From Melastoma dodecandrum (Eukaryota > Streptophyta > Magnoliopsida > Myrtales > Melastomataceae), in contig JARUPY010000473.1 of NCBI GenBank assembly GCA_029817715.1, positions 4,278,001 through 4,342,000 on the forward strand: a stretch of 64,000 nucleotides of DNA, written 5' to 3'. The translations under genes and the position numbers were made by a program. The notes under the pieces are model-generated. The model ran no database searches, was not told the DNA's origin, and saw nothing but the letters and a program-made list of their open reading frames with translations. This document shows positions 1 to 11,209 of this stretch, piece after piece. Numbering within the stretch: the first letter of the stretch is position 1; every line of letters begins with the position of its first letter.

Positions 1-734
1 TATAACGGGGACTAAAGTGTAGATTATAATGTGATCGCCAATGATGCAAAAGAATAGAAAAATAGTCAAAAGAATTCACTAACACAGGGAAAGAACACTT
101 ACAGCCATCATACAACACTTGACACGTTTTTTAATAGTCAGGTTGACAACCAAGCAGTTCTTCGGGATCATAGAATGATTGGTTGTGTATTACAATTGAC
201 TAAGGACGACTTATTTATAGACACAATCTAAGTAACTGTCGACTGAAACACATTAAAACATGTTAATTACTCTAACGTCGACCATCGACCAACTGCTAGG
301 ATAATCCCGTCGTCGACGAACTCCACCATCGAGAAGCTCCCGAGTTAGCATCGACTTTATACCTTGATGATCATCTTTGACACAACATCGATACTGAACA
401 CCTTCGACACAGCATCAACCTTCGAAGTCTAACATACAAAGCCCAAAATATCGTTTATCCTGTAAACACCCCTAACCCTGTTTCTTCACGTCGACGCCAT
501 CGTTAGACGAAACGAAAACGATAATAATAAAATGAACGTAGCTTTTTCCCTTCTCCCACATCCACACTCCAACCCCCGGCGAAATTACCTTTATAACCTC
601 CCCCACCCCCTCCCAACCTCCTACGCCCCGTCGTCGATCTTCTTTTTCTTCATATCCGGAGCTTCCTCGAAGTTGATTCCTTTCGTTTGTTTCCCTCGGC
701 GTTGGATTTTCTGCTTCGTTTCCGCAACGCGACG
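1..734. other. Upstream region and 5' UTR of the FLOE-like gene
   Basis: No protein-coding gene was recognised here. The first 480 bases are unassigned and contain several GTCGAC/TCGAC words (near 239, 280, 312 and 491), which could be part of an old repeat. From about 530 the strand becomes pyrimidine-rich (CCC, CTTT and TTCTTC runs), as expected for a plant 5' UTR ahead of the start codon at 735. I could not fix a TATA box or a transcription start. Confidence 0.4.
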
Positions 735-2729
735 ATGGCTTCCGGGTCTTCGGGTCGGGTCAACCCTGGTTCCAAGGGGTTCGATTTCGCCTCCGATGAT
801 ATCCTCTGCTCCTACGAGGATTACGGCAACCAGGAGAATTCCAACGGGAGCCACTCCGATCCCGGGGTTACCCCCAGCAAGGTGAGGAAGGGTGGGTTTT
901 CCGGTGGTTTTGTCAGGGTTCTTCTTCTTTCTCGTGATTTCTTTGATGGTCGGATGAGGGAGAGAGGCGGCGGGGATTTAGGGTGAAGCGGACTTGAATT
1001 GGCTGGTTCCTTGCGTCACTGCTTCGATTAGCTATCTATGAATTTTCATTGGTCGGGTGTATTTGGTAGTTTTTGCTCCGTGCTTAGTTCCGTGGTTTAA
1101 TCCGTTTTGGTTATTGGGCAGGACTTCCACAAAAGTAGGCTAACACGGCCTGCGGTGTACTCAGCTCCTGCGTATAGCCAGCCGGAGGATTCTTTCAGCC
1201 AGGATCTTATTGGTTCTGTTGAGATCACCATGAAGAAGTATACGGACAATCTGATGCGGTTCCTCGAAGGAATAAGTTCGAGGATGTCGCAGCTAGAACT
1301 TTACTGTTACAATCTCGATAAGTCCATTGGTGAGATGAGATCTGAGCTGACCCGGGATCATGGGGACGCTGATACCAAGCTTAAGTCTATTGAGAAACAT
1401 CTTCAAGAGGTGAGTTTTTTTTTTATCCTATCAGAAATATTGCTCCATGGAATCTAGTTTTCTTCGCGTGTCACATGGAATTGGGAGTGGTCGACAGACT
1501 TGGATGATTATTTTCGTCTACGGATGGATTGTTTTCATGTAGCAGAAGAGCAGCTTATCTAAAGATTTCGATTGCAGGTTCATCGGTCAGTGCAGATATT
1601 GAGGGACAAGCAGGAGCTTGCCGAAACTCAGAAAGAGTTAGCCAAGCTTCAGACATCACAGAAAGAGTCTTCCTCCGCTCATTCTCAATCGAAAGAGGAT
1701 AGAGCTGCATCACCTGCACCTGCGGAAAAGAAGCCTGAAAACTCATCGGATGCATCCAATAAGCAGTTAGCTTTAGCCCTGCCACATCAAGTGATACCCC
1801 AGCAGCAAACGACACCACTGCCTGTACAAACCCCTGTTCAGGGCGTCTCCCAGCAGCATGCCTATTATGTGCAGCCCGTGCAAATGCCTGCTCCACCTGG
1901 CAGCCAGTACTTGCCAGTCGATCCTCAAGCCAGGATGACACAACTCCAAGCAGTCACAGCACCTCAGCCTTTGCAGCCTTTGGCAAATCAATCTCCTGCG
2001 ATGCATCCCTACCCTCAACATCAGCAGCAGCAGTGGGCTCGACAACCTACTCAACAACTTTCTCAACTACCTGTACAACAGTCAGCCGTGCAATCTCAAA
2101 TGAGGCCTGCCCCTGGAGGTGCTGTTTATCCGCCTTACCCTCAAGGCCAACCCACAAATCCTCCTCCAGAAGCACTCCCTAGTAGCATGGCCATGCAGCT
2201 GCCGTATTCTGGACTTCCACCTACTGCATCTAGTCGTGCTGATACAATCCCTTATGGGTACAGTGGGCTGGGTGGAACAGGCCCTCAGCAGTCTCTGCCT
2301 CAGACTATTCCCGGAAGTTATGGTGGTTCCCAGGGACAGGGAGATGCTTATGGTACTGGTGGGCCCCATGCAGCTGTCCCTCCTCGCGGTGGGTATATTA
2401 TTTATGATAGAGAAGGGGGACGAGTGCAGCATCCACAACAGCAGCCTCACTTTCCGCATGGTGGCACATATCCTCCGAGTAATGTAGCTCCCCAGAGTCA
2501 GCCACCACCTAACCCAGTTGTTCGTACTCCTAGCCATTCGCAGTACCCACGCAACCATCCCTACAGCGACTTGATCGAGAAGCTGATGAACATGGGTTTC
2601 CGTGGAGATCATGTGGCCTCAGTGATTCAGAGGATGGAGGAGAGTGGACAGCCGGTGGACTTTAACTCCGTGCTCGACAGGTTGAATGTGCACTCTACCG
2701 GAGGTCCTCGGAGAGGATGGTCTGGTTGA
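735..2729 (+). CDS. FLOE1-type DUF1421 prion-like protein, three exons, 528 aa
   Basis: Exons 735-881, 1122-1409 and 1578-2729 join in phase 0 across GT-AG introns (AAG|GTGAGG, GAG|GTGAGT; acceptors GGGCAG and TTGCAG). The start MASGSSGR is chosen because the N-terminus resembles Arabidopsis FLOE1 (At4g28300). Domains in order: a Ser/Asp-rich N-terminus (1-85); a probable coiled coil (86-170) containing SQLELYCYNLDKSIGEMRSE; a long Gln/Pro/Ser/Tyr-rich disordered stretch (about 175-470, the QPS region); and a C-terminal DUF1421 with a UBA-like segment (472-528, DLIEKLMNMGF). In Arabidopsis, FLOE1 is a cytoplasmic protein that condenses on hydration and restrains seed germination under water stress; the coiled coil nucleates and the QPS region drives condensation. 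Transfer of that role to this gene is inference. It looks intact. A polyadenylation signal AATAAA lies at 2780-2785. It could instead be a FLOE2/FLOE3-type paralogue. Confidence 0.9.
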
Positions 2730-3287
2730 GAGTTTCTCTCATGAAAACGGCTACATATACGTCTTGCATGCTTCAGATCAATAAAATGGTTGACGACATG
2801 TTGGCGATTTCCCTTGTGCTTGTTTGTAAGAGGAATGCTTAGAATGTAAGATCTGTTTAATACCATTGTGAGCTTTTGGTCCTTTGGTATTTTGTCAATA
2901 CCGTGGAATTACTCTCGAGTTTGTGGTCATGTACTGCATTCATTTACAGTTATATATGCAATAATCATTCTAAAAGATTGCAAAACTTGTATTGGGTGCA
3001 TTTTGCAAGATTGTTACTATTTCATCCTAAACTCCAGCAATGTTTCCTGATTTACCGTTCATTTTTCTCCTCAATCAATGATGCCTTGTATGGCAAACAA
3101 TAGGATGAGATAACGAATTGTTTTAAGTTGCTTTTGATAAGGACCTGGAGACTGTATTATGTTAATGGGACTGCTCGATCTTCCTATATATTATTTACCT
3201 CGTTTTTCTTGCCAATTTGGCAAATGGTTATGATGACATATTTTTCAGATTGAACAGTTGACCTTGTCCTTATTGCTGTTCTCTTGC
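2730..3287 (+). other. 3' UTR of FLOE-like gene and spacer
   Basis: AATAAA at 2780-2785 is a likely polyadenylation signal for the gene ending at 2729. The remainder to 3287 is AT-rich with no recognisable gene; small ORFs here lack any family resemblance. Confidence 0.5.
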
Positions 3288-5006
3288 CATCGGTTGGAGG
3301 AGGTTGCAGGCAAGCTTCAGGCTGCGAGGCAGTTGATTCAGAAGGGGTGTGAAGAATGTCCTAAGAACGAAGATGTTTGGATCGAGGCTTGTAGATTAGC
3401 AAGTCCAGATGAGGCAAAGGCAGTGATTGCAAGAGGAGTGAAATTAATTCTCAATTCTGTTAAGCCGTGGATGTAGGAAGCAAAGCTGAAGCATGATGAA
3501 TTGAACAAGAGTAGGATGTGGAGGAAGGGTTGGAAAATATACCTGATTCTGTTAGGCTGTGGAAGCTGTGGTTGAGCTTGCAAACGAGGAGGATGCAAGA
3601 ATGTTGCCACATCGTGCAGTAGAGTGCTGTCCCCTGCATGTTGAGCTGTGGATGGCATTAGCAAGGTTGGAGACGTATGATAATGCAAAGAAGGTTCTAA
3701 ATAAAGCCAGGGAGAAGTTTCTTAAGAAGCCTGCCATTTGTATCACTGCTGCTAAGTGGGAGGTGGCAAATGAGAAACTTTGATGGTTGGGAAGATTATT
3801 GAGAGAGGTCTAAGGGTTTTGCAGAGGGAGGGTGTTGTTGTTGATAGGGAAGTATGGATGAAGGAGGCTGAGGCTGCAGAAAGGGCAGGATCAGTTGCTA
3901 CATGCCAGGCCATCATCCGGAATACTATTGGGGTTGGTGTGGAGGAAGAGGACTTGGGTTGCTGATGTGGAGGAATGCAAGAAGAGAGGTTCAATTAAGA
4001 CTGCTAGACGCACTTTCTTTGATGGTATTTTTGGCGAAGAAGAGCATTTGGTTGAAGGCTGCACAGCTTGAGAAAAGTTATGGCACAAGGGAGTCACTTG
4101 ATGAATCGCTTTGAAAGGCTGTCATTTATAGGCCGCAGGCCGAGGTGTTGTGGTTGATGGGCGCAAAGGAGAAGTGGCTCGCTGGGGATGTTCCTGCTGC
4201 CCGAGCAATTCTTCAAGAAGCATATGCTGCAATCCCAAAATTCTGAGGAGATATGGCTCTCTGCTTTCAAGCTGGAGTTCGAAAATCATGAGCCTGAGAG
4301 GGCAAGAATGCTTCTGGCCAAATCAAGGGAAATCAGCTATGGTTGAGAGGGAAGCTGGGGAACACTAACGAGGAGATAAGGATGCTTGATGAAGGCTTGC
4401 AGCGCTTCCCATCCTCCGTTGAGCTGTGGTTAATGCTCGGTCAACTGGAGGAACGGCTGAACAACCTTGAGAGAGCTAAGGATGCTTATGAGTCGGCTGA
4501 AACATTGTCCCAATTGTATACCTTTAAGGCATATGAATAAGAAGGAAGCTGATGTTTTGATGGCAAAGGCATTGCTAGAGTGCCCAAATAGTGGCATTCT
4601 CTGGGCTGCATCGATTGAGATGGCTTCTTGTCCGCGACGTAAATCAAAGAGTGCTGATGTGCATAAGAATTGCAGCCATGACCCACATGTCCTCGCAGCT
4701 GTTGCCAAGTTATTCTGGCAAGACAGAAAGGTAGATCAAGCGAGGACCTGGCTGAACAAGGCGGTGACTCTTGCCCCCGATATTGGGGACTTTTGGGCTT
4801 GTTACTACAAGTTTGAGCTTCAACATGGGGATGATGATAAGCAAAAGGACATGCTGAAGAGATGCTTGGCTGCGAAACCAAAGCACGGAGAGAAATGGCA
4901 AGCAATTGCCAAGGCAGTGGAGAATTCTCATTAGGCTACTGAAGCCATTCTTAGGAAAGTACTTACTGCTCTTGGCAGAGAGGAGGCTGAGAATAACAGG
5001 CAATAG
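3288..5006 (+). pseudogene. Truncated, frameshifted copy of a PRP6/STA1-type U5 snRNP splicing factor
   Basis: The region translates in pieces to the C-terminal HAT/TPR-repeat part of plant PRP6 (STABILIZED1, STA1): LEEVAGKLQAARQLIQKGCE at 3288, [18 protein letters not shown] near 3590, [16 protein letters not shown] sequence near 3780, LWLMLGQLEERLNNLERAKD near 4430, PHVLAAVAKLFWQDRKVDQA near 4685 and PKHGEKWQAIAKAVENSH near 4880. The reading frame changes several times and in-frame stops occur (TAG after VKPWM near 3473-3476; TAG at 4932-4934 with the frame continuing to 5006). About 55 residues present in the family are missing between CIPL and RHMNKKEAD near 4525. The N-terminal half of the protein (PRP1 domain) is absent. 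There are no introns, so this may be a retrocopy, though I see no poly(A) tail. Intact PRP6 bridges the U4/U6-U5 tri-snRNP in the nucleus; this copy cannot encode it. Confidence 0.85.
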
Positions 5007-7126
5007 GATATTTGTGTTTTTCTTTGGCTTTTCTAGGATTTCATTGTCGAACTCCCACTTAACTAGAGGAATGGTCTGGAGGGGAATGTTGGAGGCCGAT
5101 CCTCCAGGCTGGAACTTCTTTTTGACATCTAGGAAGTGATTGAAGGATCTGTGACTTTCTATTGCTTAGTATTTCCTTTGATAAAGTTAAAATTGATTCA
5201 GATCGCCACAGGTTTAATTTTCCTTAATTCTTTCTTCTCTGGAGTTGTACAACATGAATGTTGAATACCATGCTGTCTGCTAGTCATATGAGATCTGAAT
5301 TCTGTTGCCTTTTGCTTTTCTCGCTTCATCTCATAGTGCAATTGGTGATCGTGCTGCTACTTTGTTATAGTAGGATTACCTCTCTGATTGCAACCGAGCT
5401 TACTGCTATTCCTTTCTAAGCATTATAAGCCATCTCTTTTTCTGATACCATTAAATTTGATCGTGAAAGGATTCAGTGGATGATTGATTTTCTTTCTTTT
5501 GGTGATCTGCTATCGAGGTGTCTGTTCTTTATTTTTTTTTCTTCCTGTTTCTTTTTCTAGCAAAGTAAAGGAAATTGAGGTTGCTCCTGTTCAATCTATA
5601 ATGTTAATCATTTAAAGTATCGAAAACTAAGGAAGCAAAATATGTGAATCTACTCATTGTTGTTGTATATGGCCTTTATCAACTTGGACTTGGAACAATT
5701 TGGAGGCAGCATCAAGGGACTTTACTATGTTGCCACTTATGGATTACATAATGATTCCTCCATGCTTGTAGGTATTAGACATTTTTAACCGTTTTAACTA
5801 TAGAAGGGGTCTTGGGTCAGAACTCAAAAGGAACTGCGACATGCCATAAGAAGGGCTTGGGTGAAATCTCATGGGTGAGCCAAGTCTTTTTATACTTACA
5901 TCATCAGGGTATATTCATCCCTCCTCTTCTACTTCAATGGTTTTCCTGAATCGCCTCCTAATGTTGGTATTTTGGCTAAATGAATAGCTTACTGCATTGA
6001 CGTTCTGTGTATTGGGCCTCGCATGGAATCTGTTTTCCACTGTGTATATATATAGTAGGTAAGTAGGTACCTGCACGTGCAAATTTAGTTGTGACTGAAC
6101 CAAACCAATTACTAATGCAGAGTAAGACAGCTGGGATGAACAGTAGATTAGGAATTTTGTTATCTGGGGTAGATGGGCTTCTTATGGATTCTTCTGGGTA
6201 GTTACTGCAATCCCATGTGGAAGATGGCTAGTTTATTCCTGCAACTTGCATCATTCATGGTAACAGGCGGTTCCTTTCTGTGAGACCTCCTTTGGATGAT
6301 GCCTCCAATAATAGAGGGGTGGTTGATAAGAGATTAGTTAAGTTGCATGGAAACAAAAGAGCTTTTCATTTTTTTCCCTTAATCTCCCAAGAACTTACCT
6401 CATACAAGTCAAAATTTGATAATGTAAGAAAATTCTGGGCACCAAATCATGAAGAAATGGTCGGTAAGGTTCTGATGTTGACTAAACAATTTGTATATTG
6501 CAGATGGTTACTAGATTGCTGGGGACCAACGATAAACTAAGAGGGCTAGATGAGGTTGTAACGAGATTGCTGTCATCAGTTGTTTGTCGTAGACTCGATT
6601 GTGGCGGTAGATTAATCCTAATGATTCAACTTTTGAGGGCAGTTGAACATTTCCTGTGATTGCAGTACATGAATGAGGATCACAAGATGTGTGACATGTA
6701 CGGCGAAAAAGGTCTATTTTATTATGCAGTTAACCCCACCACCATGAATCCAAATTTGTCTGTACTGAAGCATGGATTTTAGTGGCTTGTTTACTTTGAA
6801 GATATTTTTCAGTGATTTTTGTGTATTATTTCAGATCCCGTCTAACAGCCAGGACTGATGCTACTGATTCAATGGAAAGGGTAATTGCCATAAATATCCT
6901 ATCATCATCATCATCATCTGTTCATAATGGTACTGTCACAGGTAAGAAAATTAATATCGTCCGCACTAGGCCGGCTACTCGTAGGCCCCATGCCTATCCT
7001 TGTTATACTAACTCCATCCTCTAGGTTTCTTCTGAAGTGGGGTTGTTGATGTTAACAGTAAATTTTCCCTCGAGCTCATCCAGTTCTTGATTAGAGTAGA
7101 ATTTATACACAACTGACTGAAGAGAG
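5007..7126. other. Non-coding stretch, no gene recognised
   Basis: About 2.1 kb of AT-rich sequence. Possible old 3'-flanking sequence of the PRP6-like copy runs to about 5150. Small ORFs at 6280-6540 and 6812-7024 show no recognisable motif and have no support from splice structure. A short (TCA)n microsatellite occurs at about 6900-6917. Confidence 0.35.
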
Positions 7127-7400
7127 GTTTTCTGGGTTTACTAAACCTAAAATTTATGACTGCCATTGGATGAGTTATATCCTTGATGTTCATCCTGAAA
7201 TGGATTTAGTTATGATGTTTCGAGTGTCTGTTATTTAAAAATGAATGCCTGTATGAGGTTATCTGGGTTTACAAAACCGAAAATTTGGGACTGCCATTGG
7301 ATGGGTTATATCCTTGATGTTCATCCTGAAATGGGTTTATACAGATGGATCTAGTTATGATATTTCGAGTGTCTGTTTTTTAAGAATGAATTCTTGTAGG
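7127..7400. repeat. Imperfect tandem duplication, about 130-144 bp unit
   Basis: Two adjacent copies can be aligned by eye: 7127-7256 and 7257-7400. Both contain CTGGGTTTAC, GACTGCCATTGGATG, TTATATCCTTGATGTTCATC and TTTCGAGTGTCTGTT in the same order. The second copy has an extra short block (GTTTATACAGAT) after CATCCTGAAATG. No coding potential is evident. Confidence 0.8.
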
Positions 7401-8237
7401 AATCACATAGGTGGCTAGAAAGGTATAAGTTTAAGGGCTCCTCGTTTTTTATCTTTACTAGTTGTGAGCTAAATTAATGACAGGTGGGATCGCTTACAAA
7501 AACAAAGTAGGACAAAGATTAATCATTACACGGTAGTAGTACTCCATTTAGGCACACTGCATTACAATGCTTGAGAAGTAAAATACTAAGGGGTTCCACT
7601 TCCACCATAGCTCAAAAACAATGCTGGTGATGGATGGGCCCCTCTGTATCAGAGGATATAACAAAACTGTCTCCTCCACTTTCTTATGTTCAAACACTAA
7701 GCTATGTTCTTTTTTGCAGATAATCCTGAAAACACGGCTAAAATATAGAGCCTTGACCCACGACATCAATCTTCTCTGACTTGTGTCCTGCCTGGTTTCT
7801 GCTAATGATTCTCCCCCATATCAGGACAATGCTTCGGAAAAACATGAAGCCTTTGTTTCTGTCCCACTGGTGGATTGGATGAAGTAAAGGAGAAGAAAAC
7901 ATCATGCGGGAAATGCAGAAAGGGATGTGGACTATGATGCTTTAAATATCAGCATGATGCAAGGAGATATTTGAGAGTGCAAAAGAAGAAAGGAAATCCT
8001 AGAATCCCCTTTTTGTGGGTTGCTTTCTCCAGAATCTGCAACCTGGTTGAAAATGGACATGGTTTGAAAGAAGAAAAGGACTTGAGCATGAGAAATCCGA
8101 AAACGATGCTTCAAGGAAAAGGGAAAAAAATAGTTTTCCAAGAAGAAAAAATGTCATGGCCCGTTTGAAATAGTCAACGGGTGATGACTGGCGTGATCCA
8201 GAAAAACCGACCCGAGATAGGGAGAAGAAGTGTTGGA

Positions 8238-9518
8238 TCAGTCATGTTCTTTCCTGAAGAAGGGTTTTGCTGGGCAAAAGGAGGATGAAGAGGTGGTTGA
8301 GTCCAAGTTCGGCTGCTGCTGCTGCAGCCTTAGGAACTCAGTCTCGTTGAGTTCTATCCGATTCGGGTCAGCAAAGGAAATCTGTGATTGCAACAGGAAG
8401 CTGTTGGCTGCATCCACGTCATCCCAAACCGGACTTCCTGGTCCCCAACCGGCTGGAATCGCATTGAACCATGCCTCGGCCATTTCTCTCCACACCATTT
8501 CTTGCGCAAGCGGCACTCCTTCCGCTGCTGCAGTAACCTCAGTTTTCTCAGACTCCACTTCCATCCTGACATTGTCATCCCAAGACATAGGAACTGGCGC
8601 AGGCATATTTTCCTCCGGATTCTTTTTACCTTTGGAAAACGGTCGGCTTGCTGAACTGTCCTCTGCAGCTGAAGGTGAAGAAGAGGACGAGCCAACGACT
8701 GCTGAATATGTAGGGTCCTCCTTATTTAAGAAATGCTCTGGAAAATTGAGCCTGGCATTCTCTCCTCTCAGTTTATATGCCTCCCTGTCATATGCCATGG
8801 CCGCGTCCTCAGCTGTGTCAAACGTCCCGAGCCAAAGCCGAGTCCGGTTCTTTGGTAGGCGAATCTCTGCTACCCATTTACCCCAATGCCTCTGCCTCAC
8901 CCCACGGTAAAGCTTAGTGGTGTGAAGGGGCTGCGGAGGGCGGAAGATTGGTCGGCCATCTGGGCCTAGCCTGCTCATCATCATCAACCTTCCCCTGGGG
9001 CTAAGATTCAGTGCATCGCTCCAGTGCTGCAGGAGCTGCTGTTGCTGCTGAACAGATGCGAGCTCGCCCAGGAAGTGTCCAGGGTATGGTGGCTGGTGTT
9101 GGGAAGCAAAGGATATCATCTGCTGCTGATTCTGGTTTGCGTGTTGGAGCTGAATTGGTGGTTGGAAGGTATTGTACAGAGGATATTGAGTCTGATGCTG
9201 CTGCTGCTCTGCATGGTCGAATGCAAAGGGAAACGCCAATCTCAAGGACTGTGGGTTATTTGGGGATGGATATGGGGATGGGAAACTCGAGCTCGGCATG
9301 GGAAAAGGCATTTGACTTTGATTCGAGAATTCAGGAGGCAACTGAATTTGCATATCCTGTTGCCTGTCGGGGCTCCTGATCTTCTTACCGGGCCTCTGTG
9401 TAGACATCGAAGCTCCGTCATCAAACAGAGGCTTCCCTTCTCGCCTATTCGACTCCTTCACCTCCTCGACGTCATCGACTCCCTTTCTCAGTTTACCCTT
9501 GTTCCTTGCAGCTGCCAT
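8238..9518 (-). CDS. AP2/ERF transcription factor, DREB A-6 type (ERF053/RAP2.4 relatives), 426 aa
   Basis: One AP2 domain lies at about residues 199-262 (nucleotides about 8735-8920): [20 protein letters not shown], then [12 protein letters not shown] and [12 protein letters not shown]. The valine in WVAEIR and the YRG/WLG elements are typical of DREB-group GCC/DRE-binding factors; the [15 protein letters not shown] end is like ERF053/ERF061/ERF062 of subgroup A-6. The flanks are low-complexity: Gln-rich segments before the domain and Ser/Glu-rich ones after it. I start at the ATG at 9516-9518 ([13 protein letters not shown]) rather than the in-frame ATG 26 codons upstream, because family members begin with a short basic segment of this kind. 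A TATA box (TATATAAA on the minus strand) sits at 9974-9981, with a GA/CT-rich leader between. The gene is intronless and intact. Known A-6 proteins act in drought, wound or dedifferentiation responses; which applies here is unknown. Confidence 0.9.
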   Translation of the reverse strand: MAAARNKGKLRKGVDDVEEVKESNRREGKPLFDDGASMSTQRPGKKIRSPDRQQDMQIQLPPEFSNQSQMPFPMPSSSFPSPYPSPNNPQSLRLAFPFAFDHAEQQQHQTQYPLYNTFQPPIQLQHANQNQQQMISFASQHQPPYPGHFLGELASVQQQQQLLQHWSDALNLSPRGRLMMMSRLGPDGRPIFRPPQPLHTTKLYRGVRQRHWGKWVAEIRLPKNRTRLWLGTFDTAEDAAMAYDREAYKLRGENARLNFPEHFLNKEDPTYSAVVGSSSSSPSAAEDSSASRPFSKGKKNPEENMPAPVPMSWDDNVRMEVESEKTEVTAAAEGVPLAQEMVWREMAEAWFNAIPAGWGPGSPVWDDVDAANSFLLQSQISFADPNRIELNETEFLRLQQQQPNLDSTTSSSSFCPAKPFFRKEHD

Positions 9519-9973
9519 CAGGTGCCTGTGGGAAGAATCAGCTCGCTCTCTCAATCTCAAGTAAGATATGCTAAGCAGGCAAGCAGGGCTCAGCACTAGT
9601 TATCTTTGTGGGACAAAGAAGATTCCGATAGGATGGAATGAGAAGAAAAATGTTCAGTGGTGATGGAGAAAAGGATCTCGGGAAGGAAAGGAAGAAGGAT
9701 CCGAGATTTGGTCGGGGAATACAATAGGGAAGAACCGAATATCGGAATCAGACAGGGCGAGCTGATCCGATCAGAGGAAAAACAACAGAATCGGATTCCC
9801 ACAGGTCACGCTTATGGAAGAAGAAGCCATCTCAGGGCCGATAAAAGGGATTCAAAGGGGGAAGCCGGAGATGGGAGAGAGAGAGCGAGAGCGCGCGGGA
9901 GCTTGGTTGCCGAGGAGGTTGAAGGCAGGTGGGAGTATGAGTGTTGAGATATTTGGGGGGTGGGTGGTGGTTG

Positions 9974-9981
9974 TTTATATA
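9974..9981 (-). promoter_or_regulatory. TATA box of the AP2/ERF gene
   Basis: TATATAAA on the minus strand, about 455 bp before the chosen start codon. The intervening leader carries a GAGA/CTCT tract near 9870-9890 (plus-strand GAGAGAGAGAG), a common plant 5' UTR or core-promoter feature. The transcription start would lie about 30 bp downstream, near 9945. Confidence 0.6.
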
Positions 9982-9989
9982 TGGAGGGA

Positions 9990-11150
9990 AGACAAAGGGA
10001 GAATTCTTACAAGAGTTGTGGTTGGTCGATTGATCCCTTTGATCTGGCACTCAGAAATACATGTTTTTGATTTTGTTTGGGCTCCACACGTCACATAATT
10101 TCATCCTCTTTTTTCCGCCGTACCAAATTTCGCATGGGTGGTAAAATTCGACCCGTTGTTTTAGTGTCTCAGTTAATCGAACCCCTAAGTGGGTCCACTT
10201 AACTTTTACATTATAAAAAATAACTCAAAATTTATATGAATCTTGTAATTGTTTATTCTCCCTACTTTTGCAAATTTATTGGCCTAACATGAAATATGCT
10301 CTTATATTCGGTCTTCAAATCGTATCTGGACACGAACATAATCGGTTATCCGTATTGCCGCCACCACTAGGGAGGACCCTCATAGCCCGTTGACCCCTTT
10401 GTCCAGACAGAACGTTGTGGCGTGACCACGGGGGGTCGGTGAGGGGTCGGCCCAAAGGAGCATAGACAGCCGCGTTCAGACTGTTCGTCGTGTATCACCT
10501 GGGGGCGTAGGGGCCAGGAAGAAGCAATAATCCCGGTGGAAGCGTGTCCAACATTCAAATCTTCATTTGTAAAAGGATTACAACAAAATCTTGTAGACCC
10601 AAAAGTGGGAGGGGAGGGGAGGGGATGAAATTGGTTTGTAAACATAACTTTCGGTGCATGAGGAGAGGAACACACTCGAAGGCACAGTCAGTCATTGAGT
10701 GAGTCAGTCGGTCAATGTAACCAATAATTGTAGATCGTTTTCCAACAGGAGGGAGAAGTCAAAAGAGGAAGGGCCATAACAGCATAAAGGTCGGTGGTGA
10801 TAGGCACGTGTCGGTGGACCGACCCCTTTCGGAGGATCTACACGCTGTTCATACCCAAAATAACTCTCGTGTCTGATTTCGGATCGGGTTCAGGTTTTTC
10901 CTTCTGCAAGAAAAACATTGGAATGGTAAAGAAACCCTTTTGGCTTTATTACGTGTCCTGCTCTACTTTTTTCTGGTGTTTTATCACAAAATAACTCCAT
11001 CAACACATAACGATCAGACAACTTGATTCTGAATGCCTAGAGATGGATAAGAAGTTCTTGGCAAAAGCTCATGTGACCTAACATGACAGTGAATCCACAA
11101 ATTGTAAAGTTCTTAGCGTCGCGATTTACAAAAAAATACATTTGAAAAAT
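9990..11150. other. Intergenic region between the ERF gene and the Athila element
   Basis: No gene recognised. A GC-rich patch at about 10370-10520 and short GTCAGT/GAGTCAGT repeats near 10686-10715 stand out, but neither matches a family I know. Confidence 0.35.
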
Positions 11151-11151
11151 T

Positions 11152-11209
11152 GCTTCGCTGAAAGTAAAGTAATTCTGAAAATAATTCCCTAGCAGTGGCG
11201 TCAAAAACT
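11152..11209 (-). other. Second leader/PBS-like stretch beyond the Athila 3' LTR
   Basis: Immediately beyond the 3' LTR the sequence matches the leader next to the 5' LTR (19245-19302): GAAAGTAAAGTAATTCTGAA, then a degenerate copy of the primer binding site (CTAGCAGTGGCGTCA against CCGGCAGCGGCGCCA). So this LTR is followed by another element's 5' leader, as if it once served as a 5' LTR for a second, now lost copy. Confidence 0.75.

Noticed and set aside
2082..2612. Minus-strand 176-codon ORF
   Set aside because: Antisense to the FLOE-like third exon; the open frame follows from Gln/Pro codon bias there.
6280..6540. 86-codon ORF in the spacer upstream of the ERF gene
   Set aside because: No recognisable motif, no splice structure, composition like the flanks.
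8230..8910. Plus-strand 226-codon ORF
   Set aside because: It lies antisense to the AP2/ERF gene and covers its conserved domain; no independent family resemblance.
9024..9599. Plus-strand 191-codon ORF
   Set aside because: Antisense shadow of the Gln-rich N-terminal half of the AP2/ERF gene.
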